Below, piece by piece: positions 1 to 8,200 of a stretch of DNA of 64,000 nt (position 1 is the first letter of the stretch; each line of letters begins with the position of its first letter). Both the position numbers and the translations under genes were made by a program. Source of the DNA: Lachnospiraceae bacterium (lineage in GTDB: Bacteria > Bacillota > Clostridia > Lachnospirales > Lachnospiraceae); NCBI GenBank assembly GCA_015056945.1, contig SVFH01000003.1:62001-126000 (forward strand), written 5' to 3'. The notes under the pieces are model-generated. The model worked only from the letters and a program-made list of their open reading frames with translations, had not been told where the DNA came from and did no database searches.

Positions 1-828
1 GCAGGCGCTGATATGGCAGCTGTTTCCATGCATAAGAGTGGCGGAAGTTTAACGCAATCGAGTCTTTTGTTAATAGGTCCGAATATGAACGCCGGACATG
101 TAAGACAGATTATTAACCTGACGCAGACAACTTCCGGAAGCTATTTACTAATGTCAAGCCTGGATATCAGCAGGAGAAACCTTGCACTTCGAGGGCAGGA
201 GGTATTTACAGGAGTTGTGCAGATGGCAGAATATGCAAGGGAAGAAATCAATGCAATCGGTGGATATGATGCGTTTGGAAGAGAGCTTATAAACGGAAAT
301 TCTATTTATGATTTTGACCCAACTAAGCTTAGCGTTCATACAAGAGATATCGGTCTTGCAGGAATTGAGGTATATGATCTTCTTCGTGATGAGTACGACA
401 TTCAGATTGAGTTTGGAGATATTGGCAATATATTAGCATATCTTTCCATTGGTGATCGTGCACAGGAACTGGAACGTCTTGTAAGTGCGCTGGCGGAAAT
501 CAGGAGACGATACCAGCGTGATTGCAGTGGGCTTCTCAGTCAGGAATATATTGCTCCGGAAGTGGTGAAAAGTCCGCAGGAGGCATTTTATGCAAGTAAA
601 AAAAGTCTTCCCATTGAACAAACCATAGGTTTGGTTTGCAGTGAATTCGTGATGTGTTATCCCCCCGGGATTCCTATTCTTGCACCGGGTGAGAGAATTA
701 CGGAAGAAATTCTGGCATACATAGAGTATGCCAGGGAAAAGGGATGCTCCATGACCGGACCGGAGGATGCGGAAATCAGGAATTTGAATGTTTTGAAAGA
801 GGAGACAAAAAATGGAATTATGGTTTAG
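1..828 (+). CDS. Orn/Lys/Arg decarboxylase (probable arginine decarboxylase), C-terminal part; 5' end truncated by window
   Basis: Frame open from base 1 (AGADMAAVSMHKSGGSLTQSSLLL matches the PLP-lysine/HKxxGxLxQ region of group III decarboxylases); ends with the typical CYPPGIPILAPGERIT motif; followed by speE/speB. Confidence 0.9.
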   Translation, partial: AGADMAAVSMHKSGGSLTQSSLLLIGPNMNAGHVRQIINLTQTTSGSYLLMSSLDISRRNLALRGQEVFTGVVQMAEYAREEINAIGGYDAFGRELINGNSIYDFDPTKLSVHTRDIGLAGIEVYDLLRDEYDIQIEFGDIGNILAYLSIGDRAQELERLVSALAEIRRRYQRDCSGLLSQEYIAPEVVKSPQEAFYASKKSLPIEQTIGLVCSEFVMCYPPGIPILAPGERITEEILAYIEYAREKGCSMTGPEDAEIRNLNVLKEETKNGIMV

Positions 829-1690
829 TGAATTTCATACCCCGGATGTAAAACACAGTATCCGGATGAAAAAACATCTTTATTCAAAAAAAAGTGATTT
901 TTGGCAAATAGATATTTTTGATACGCCTGAGTTTGGAAAAGTGCTCGCGCTGGATGGTAATGTCATGCTTACGGAACGTGATGAATTTATCTATGACGAG
1001 ATGATTACGCATGTGCCGATGAGTGTACATCCGTATGTAAAAGATGTTTTGGTGATTGGCGCCGGAGACGGTGGAGTTGTAAGAGAACTGGCGCGATATG
1101 ACAGTATAGAAAAAATAGATCTCGTTGAAATGGATCCGCAGGTTCTTGAAGCATGCCGAACCTTTCTTCCGGAAAATGCCTGTCGGCTCGATGATGAGAG
1201 AGTACATATTTTTTATGATAATGCATTACGTTTTATCAGAAGAAGTACGGGCAGATATGATTTGATTATTGTCGATTCTACTGATCCGTTCGGTCCCTCG
1301 GAAGGATATTTCACAAAAGAATTTTACGGCATTTGCTACAACGCACTTCGTGAAGACGGTATCATGGTAAATCAACAGGGAAGTCCGTTTTACCAGCATG
1401 ATGCTTTGGAAATGCAACGCAGTCATAAAAAAATAGCATCGACATTTCCTATCAGTCGTGTGTATCAGGCGCATATTCCCACCTATGCTGCAGGCTATTG
1501 GCTGTTTGGATTCGCCAGTAAAAAATATCATCCGATTGATGATATGGATACAACACGCTGGAAAGAACTCGGACTTGTGACACAGTATTATACACCCAAA
1601 CTTCACATAGGCGCCTTCTATCTGCCTGCGTTTCTGGAACGTATGTTGGAAGAAGTGGAAGAAAACGGAAAGGAGAAAGAAGAATGTTAG
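812..1690 (+). CDS. speE: Spermidine synthase / polyamine aminopropyltransferase
   Basis: GAGDGGVVRELARYDSIEKIDLVEMDP and IIVDSTDPFGPSEGYFTKEFY aminopropyltransferase motifs; overlaps upstream decarboxylase gene. Confidence 0.92.
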   Translation: MELWFSEFHTPDVKHSIRMKKHLYSKKSDFWQIDIFDTPEFGKVLALDGNVMLTERDEFIYDEMITHVPMSVHPYVKDVLVIGAGDGGVVRELARYDSIEKIDLVEMDPQVLEACRTFLPENACRLDDERVHIFYDNALRFIRRSTGRYDLIIVDSTDPFGPSEGYFTKEFYGICYNALREDGIMVNQQGSPFYQHDALEMQRSHKKIASTFPISRVYQAHIPTYAAGYWLFGFASKKYHPIDDMDTTRWKELGLVTQYYTPKLHIGAFYLPAFLERMLEEVEENGKEKEEC

Positions 1691-2544
1691 AAAAAAATAC
1701 AGAAACAATATTAGGCTGCAATGCTTCCTATGAAGAGGCGAATATTGTAATTTATGGAGCTCCGTTTGATTCTACCACGAGTTTCAGACCGGGGGCAAGA
1801 TTTGGTCCGTCGGCAATCAGACATGAAAGCTTCGGTTTGGAAAGTTTCAGTTTGTATCAGGATAAGGATTTGACGGATTATGCCATCATGGATAGTGGTG
1901 ATTTGGAATTATGTTTCGGAAGCAGTGAATCTGCTTTGAAGGATATTGAAATGCGCACACAGACCATATTGAGGGATGGTAAAATACCGCTTTTAATCGG
2001 TGGAGAACATCTTGTGACGCTTGGTGCCGTGCGTGCAGTAATCAGTAAAAATCCGGATATTCACATTATTCATTTTGATGCCCACGCAGATTTACGAATG
2101 GATTATTTAGGGGCACAGCTTAGTCATGCCTGTGTAATGCGCCGGTGTCATGAATTGATCGGAGACGGAAGAATTCATCAGTTCTGCATCCGTAGCGGCG
2201 AACGAACGGAAATAGATTTTGCCAAATTACATACGGATTTTCATCCGTTTGATTTCGCCGGATTAAAAGAATGTGTAGATAAGTTGAAGAAAAGTAAAAC
2301 ACCGGTATATTTCACTATTGATCTGGATTGTCTTGATTCCGGTGTGTTTCCGGGTACAGGAACCCCGGAAGCGGGAGGAGTTTCTTTTAAGGAGTTGTTG
2401 GATGCAATCAGGGAAGTTTGCCGTGCAAATGTGGTCGCGGCAGACATTAATGAACTTGCGCCGATGCTTGATGCAAGCGGTATGTCAACAGCAACGGCAT
2501 GTAAAGTACTGAGAGAATTATTGCTGGCACTGAGTAAGCAGTGA
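1684..2544 (+). CDS. speB: Agmatinase / ureohydrolase family protein
   Basis: IIHFDAHADLR and TIDLDCLDSGVFPGTGTPEAGG Mn-binding ureohydrolase motifs; overlaps speE end. Confidence 0.92.
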   Translation: MLEKNTETILGCNASYEEANIVIYGAPFDSTTSFRPGARFGPSAIRHESFGLESFSLYQDKDLTDYAIMDSGDLELCFGSSESALKDIEMRTQTILRDGKIPLLIGGEHLVTLGAVRAVISKNPDIHIIHFDAHADLRMDYLGAQLSHACVMRRCHELIGDGRIHQFCIRSGERTEIDFAKLHTDFHPFDFAGLKECVDKLKKSKTPVYFTIDLDCLDSGVFPGTGTPEAGGVSFKELLDAIREVCRANVVAADINELAPMLDASGMSTATACKVLRELLLALSKQ

Positions 2545-2615
2545 CTCCAAAAGAGGAAAGCGCCTACAGAAGGAAATCAAAAAATCGATGAACGAAAAAA
2601 AGGAGAAGAATAAAA

Positions 2616-3875
2616 ATGAGCAGAGTTTTAGTAATCGGATGCGGCGGTGTTGCATCCGTAGCAATTAGAAAATGTTGTCAGGCAAGTGAGGTTTTTGCTG
2701 AATTATGTATTGCAAGCAGAACAAAAGAAAAATGTGATGCGCTTGCTGACTCATTAAAAGGTAAAACAAAAACAATTCTTACAACCGCGCAGGTGGATGC
2801 GGATAACGTGGAGGAAGTAATTGCGCTGATTCGTGAATACCGGCCTGACCTTGTAATGAACATCGCACTTCCTTATCAGGATTTAACGATCATGGATGCC
2901 TGCCTTGCCTGCGGGGTCAATTATATGGATACTGCAAATTATGAACCGGAGGATATTGAAGACCCGGAATGGAAGGCTGTTTATGAGAAAAGATGTGAGG
3001 AAAAAGGGTTTTCAGCATATTTTGATTACAGTTGGCAGTGGGCATACAAAGAAAAATTTGAAAAAGCAGGACTTACGGCATTGTTAGGATGTGGTTTTGA
3101 TCCGGGTGTAACACAGGCATTTTGCGCCTATGCCAAAAAGCACGAATTTGACAGTATTGATACGATTGATATTCTTGACTGCAATGGAGGAGATCATGGT
3201 TATCCTTTTGCAACAAACTTTAATCCTGAAGTGAATTTACGAGAGGTTTCCGCGCCGGGAAGTTACTGGGAAAACGGACACTGGGTAGAGATTCCGGCAA
3301 TGAGCATCAAACGTGAATATGATTTTGCAGGTGTAGGGGTGAAGGATATGTATCTTTTACACCATGAAGAAATTGAGTCTCTTGCCGTGAATATTCCGGA
3401 GGTAAAAAGAATCCGTTTTTTCATGACGTTCGGACAAAGTTATTTGACACACATGAAATGCCTTGAAAATGTTGGAATGCTTTCTGCAACACCTGTAATG
3501 TTTGAAGGTCATGAGATTGTGCCGATTAAGTTCCTTAAGGAACTTTTACCTGACCCTGCGAGTCTTGGACCCCGTACGCATGGGAAAACTAATATCGGTT
3601 GTATTTTTACCGGAAAAAAGGATGGTAAGGAAAAAACATATTATATCTATAATATTTGTGACCATCAGGAATGTTATAGGGAAGTGGAAAGCCAGGCAAT
3701 CAGTTATACGACCGGTGTCCCTGCAATGTGTGGTGCAATGATGCTTCTGTCCGGAAAGTGGCAGAAAGCGGGCGTATATACTGTAGAGGAATTTGACCCG
3801 GACCCGTTCATGGAGGCACTCTCCAAATACGGACTGCCTTATAGTGAAGAACATGCTCCTAAGCTTGTAGACTAG
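2616..3875 (+). CDS. Saccharopine-dehydrogenase family protein; carboxynorspermidine (or carboxyaminopropylagmatine) dehydrogenase-like
   Basis: N-terminal Rossmann VLVIGCGGVASVAIRKC; GCGFDPGVTQAFCAYA motif of the LYS1-like family; preceded by RBS; adjacent to nspC-like gene. Confidence 0.85.
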   Translation: MSRVLVIGCGGVASVAIRKCCQASEVFAELCIASRTKEKCDALADSLKGKTKTILTTAQVDADNVEEVIALIREYRPDLVMNIALPYQDLTIMDACLACGVNYMDTANYEPEDIEDPEWKAVYEKRCEEKGFSAYFDYSWQWAYKEKFEKAGLTALLGCGFDPGVTQAFCAYAKKHEFDSIDTIDILDCNGGDHGYPFATNFNPEVNLREVSAPGSYWENGHWVEIPAMSIKREYDFAGVGVKDMYLLHHEEIESLAVNIPEVKRIRFFMTFGQSYLTHMKCLENVGMLSATPVMFEGHEIVPIKFLKELLPDPASLGPRTHGKTNIGCIFTGKKDGKEKTYYIYNICDHQECYREVESQAISYTTGVPAMCGAMMLLSGKWQKAGVYTVEEFDPDPFMEALSKYGLPYSEEHAPKLVD

Positions 3876-3913
3876 CATAAAGAGAGTAACTTAGAAGCAG
3901 GAAAAGGAGAACA

Positions 3914-5116
3914 ATGAAGAAACCGACACAACAGGAAATTTTTACAATACTGGAGAATAGAAGGAAAAGGAAGGAGTTAGAGGCGATTCCTACACCAGCA
4001 TATTTGATTGATGAGGGAAAACTACGTGCAAACGGAGAAATACTAAAAGGACTCTCCGATAGAACCGGCTGTAAGATTTTGCTTGCCCAGAAAGCATTTT
4101 CCAATTATGATTTTTATCCTTTGCTTTCTGCGTATCTCGACGGAACAGAAGCGAGTGGACTGTATGAAGCAAGGTTGGGAGCAGAGGAAATGCCCGAGAA
4201 AGAAGTGCATGTTTTTTGTGCGGCATATAAAGAGGATGAATTTGAGAAACTGCTCCATTATGCAGATCACATTGTATTTAACTCACCTGCGCAATTGAAG
4301 CGTTTTGGGGCACTTGCAAAGAAGGCAGGTAAAAGCGTGGGACTTCGTTTGAATCCCGAGTGTTCTACACAGGATGAGCATGCGATTTATGATCCATGTG
4401 CACCATCCAGCCGTCTTGGAACAACACGAAACGAATGGATACGGCAGATGGATGCAAAGACGGTTGCCTTATTGGATGGTGTGCATTTTCATACACTTTG
4501 CGAACAGGATGCAGATGCGCTTGCAGATACAATTGATGCATTTGAGATGCAATTTGATGACCTGCTTCCGAAATTAAAGTGGATTAATCTTGGAGGAGGG
4601 CATCATATCACAAGAAGCGACTATTCCATGGATGTCCTGGAAAGTTGTATAAGAAGAGTACAGGAAAAATGGTGTGTTGAAGTATATTTAGAGCCCGGAG
4701 AGGCTTGTGCACTGCATGCAGGTCTGTTAGCAACCAGAGTTCTTGATCTTGTGACAAACGGTGAAACTAAAATCGCGATTCTTGATGTCAGCGCAGCCTG
4801 TCATATGCCGGATGTTATAGAGATGCCCTATAAACCACCGGTATATGGTGCTGATTTGCAGGAAGGTATGGACTATATACTTGCCGGTCCGACTTGTCTT
4901 GCAGGAGATGTTATCGGTTCCTATGCGTTTTCGCACGAATTACAAATCGGCGAGGTTCTCTTTTTAGGAGATATGGCAATCTATACAACCTGTAAGAACA
5001 ATACTTTTAATGGGATGCCCTTACCGGATATCTGGAGAGTGGGGGAGTGCGCTGCCACAGAGCGTCTTACTTCGTTCGAATATGCTGATTTTAAGTGTCG
5101 GCTTGGGAAAAGATGA
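3914..5116 (+). CDS. nspC: Carboxynorspermidine decarboxylase family protein (fold III PLP decarboxylase)
   Basis: TPAYLIDEGKLRANGEIL ... ILLAQKAFSNY (PLP Lys) ... INLGGGHHITR ... YLEPGEA motifs. Confidence 0.88.
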   Translation: MKKPTQQEIFTILENRRKRKELEAIPTPAYLIDEGKLRANGEILKGLSDRTGCKILLAQKAFSNYDFYPLLSAYLDGTEASGLYEARLGAEEMPEKEVHVFCAAYKEDEFEKLLHYADHIVFNSPAQLKRFGALAKKAGKSVGLRLNPECSTQDEHAIYDPCAPSSRLGTTRNEWIRQMDAKTVALLDGVHFHTLCEQDADALADTIDAFEMQFDDLLPKLKWINLGGGHHITRSDYSMDVLESCIRRVQEKWCVEVYLEPGEACALHAGLLATRVLDLVTNGETKIAILDVSAACHMPDVIEMPYKPPVYGADLQEGMDYILAGPTCLAGDVIGSYAFSHELQIGEVLFLGDMAIYTTCKNNTFNGMPLPDIWRVGECAATERLTSFEYADFKCRLGKR

Positions 5117-5259
5117 TGCTAAAATACACAAAAAAATGAAGAAATAGTTTGAAAATTATACAAAAACAACAAAAAATAATGCAAACAAACGAAATTTGTG
5201 TTAAAATGATAGAAAATTTTGCTGATGTAAAAAAGGATTAACACAAAGGAGAAGTGCGT

Positions 5260-8200
5260 ATGAGAAAAAGAATGTTCCGATTGATAGCAATTGTTATTTG
5301 TCTTGTGTTGCTGGGACAATATATAGCACCTTTGGAAGTGTTTGCACAGAATAGAAATGAGATGCCTGTGCCGGTTGCGGAAATGGTGGAAACCGACGGT
5401 ACAATAAGCGAGTATGGTCTGATTGATGATGGTTATGAACCGGCAAGGCCATCTGCAAACTCGTCCTCTTTGTACAGTACAACGGAATCTGCACTTCCTG
5501 AAAACTATACATCTCCGTATGTAACAGCTGTTAAAGATCAGAATCCCTACGGAACATGCTGGACCTTTGCCACAGCTGCTATTTCAGAAGCTTCAGTTAT
5601 GAAAGAGAATATTTCGGCAAGTCCGGATTATTCTGAGTTTTTCACAGGATATACAGTATATCATAGGAACGGCGTAACAGATCCGCTAAGAAACACACTT
5701 GGAGATTATATGGATACCCCCGGAGCAAGTCAGGGCTACTGGTACGGCAAGGGAGGGAATTTATGGTATTCTTCTCTTGGAATGCTTGGATGGCAGGGAA
5801 GTGCCACAGAACAAAGGTATCCGTATGCAAATGTATTAGGGAGCATTCCGAAGGAAGAGTTCTATCAGGCAGATGCACATTTACAGGAAGTAGAGACTTA
5901 TCATCCTGAAGATTTGTCAGCTATGAAAAGAGCGATTATGAAATATGGTGCAATAAGTGCATCTTATTATCATGCCAATGAATATAGCGGATATAATCCA
6001 AATCTGTATTATCCGTATGCGGTGACTTCCAATCATGCGGTTACCTTGGTTGGTTGGGACGATTCCTACAGTCAGGATCATTTCACCAGTTATGACGTAA
6101 AACCAGAGAACCCGGGAGCTTGGCTGATGAAAAACAGTTGGGGAGATTGGGCCGGAAATGATGGATATTTTTGGATTTCTTATGAAGATAAAACTCTTTG
6201 TGATGTGTATGCATTCCGCATGGAAACTGCAGATAATTATCAACATAATTTTCATTTGGATGGAGGGTATTCCGGACATTTCCTAAAGTTGGAAGACGGG
6301 TGGAATTATGTTGCCAATGTATATACGAATGAATTGGACACACCGCAGAGTGTAGAAGCGGTAGGAATCTATTTAAAAGCAATCGAAGCGACTTGTGAAG
6401 TGCAGGTTTATCTGAATCCGGAAGAGGGAAAGCCTATGAGCGGAACCCCTTTATTAAGCAAGCCTGTTACGGAATATTTCCAATATGAAGGATATCATAC
6501 GATTGAATTGGAAGAAACAATAGAACCGGTTCTTCCCGGAGATACGTTCAGTGTTGTGATTCATGTGACACTTAGCGAAACAGAACAAGATCACCCCGGT
6601 GTATGGGCGGATGGTACGTCCGGAGCTTATCATGCAACGCAACAGTCGGGAACCAGTTTCATGGGAAAAGAATGGTACTCAAGCATTTATTTTTCTGATG
6701 TTTCTGCAGAAAACGAATTAACATTCAGAATCCATGCATATACAAACGATACATCTGTTTCTAAAGAGGAACCTACGGAAGAGCCAAGTGAGGAACCAAG
6801 CGAGGAACCTACGGAAGAGCCAAGTGAGGAACCCACAGAAGCACCGGGTGAAGAGCCGAGTGAAGAAGTAACTGAAGAGCCAAGTGAGGAGCCTACAGAA
6901 GAGCCAAGTGAGGAGCCTACAGAAGAACCAAGCGAGGAGCCTACAGAAGAGCCAAGTGAGGAACCAAGCGAGGAACCTACGGAAGAGCCAAGTGAGGAAC
7001 CTACGGAAAAACCGAGTGAGGAACCAAGCGAAGAACCTACAGAAGAACCGAGTGAGGAGCCAAGCGAGGAACCTACGGAAGAGCCAAGCGAAGAGCCTAC
7101 AGAAGAACCGAGTGAGGAGCCAAGCGAGGAACCTACAGAAGAGCCAAGTGAGGAGCCAAGCGAAGAGCCCACAGAAGAGCCGAGTGAAGAACCGGTTTGT
7201 ACAGATATTGTGTTCAAAAAGGTGAATATGGAAGGCCAAGGCATAGTGGATGCTAAATTTACTTTGTTTGGGGATGCCAAATGTTCGGTTGCGATAGAGA
7301 CGGTACTTTCTGATGCGGATGGTATGGTTGTTTTTGAGGATTTATCAGAGGGTGAATATTTCCTGAAAGAAACAGGTGCACCAGCCGGTTATTCAGGGCT
7401 GAATATTACGTTTGTTGTTAATGTTTCAGATGGTAAGTCTGTGATTACGTCAAATGGTGGTTATCTGACAGGAAATGCGACGGATGGATATCAGATTATC
7501 AATGAAAGAATAAAAGTTCTTCTGCAACTGATTAAGACATATGACGGAGTAGATTTGTCTAAACAGGATGTTTTATCCGGAACGGAATTCACGCTGTATA
7601 GTGATGGAGACTGTAAGGATGAGGCAAGAATTGCAACAGCCTCGCCGAAGTGGAACGCTATGACCGGTAATGCGGTAGTAACTTTTAGGAATATTCTTGC
7701 ATCTGCTACAGATGATGAATGTTGTTTTTACTATCTGAAAGAGACCAAGGCTCCTGATGGTTATGAGATAAATGAGCAGGAAGTAATTTATTGTGTAGAT
7801 TACGCGGGCGTAGTAATCAGCAGAATTGTAGGAACGAATAATTCTTATTCAAATGAATTGCCGGTTTGCAACAATGTCTCCAAGTCAGAAGAACCCGGTG
7901 AGGAGCCTACGGAAAAGCCTAGTGAGGAATCCACAGAAGAGCCCAGTGAGGAGCCTACGGAGGAACCCAGCGAGGAACCTAGTGAGGAACCCACAGAAGA
8001 ACCCAGTGAGGAGCCTACGGAGGAACCCACAGAAGAACCCAGTGAGGAGCCTACAGAGGAACCCACAGAAGAACCCAGTGAGGAACCTACAGAGGAACCC
8101 AGTGAGGAGCCAAGCGAAGAATCTACAGAGGAACCCGGCGAAGAGCCTACGGAAGATCCGAGCGAAGGTAAGATTTCCTTTAATGCAGAAGATTTCGGCT

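Noticed and set aside
6687-7280. Minus-strand ORFs encoding GSSLGSSVGSS / FLAWLLTWLF repeats, plus plus-strand frame-shifted QKSQVRNQ ORF
   Set aside because: They are alternative-frame readings of the EEPSEEPTEEP repeat DNA in the large protease gene; no RBS or independent support.
6765-8166. Possible CRISPR array
   Set aside because: Short repeats are in-frame coding repeats with no unique spacers or cas genes.
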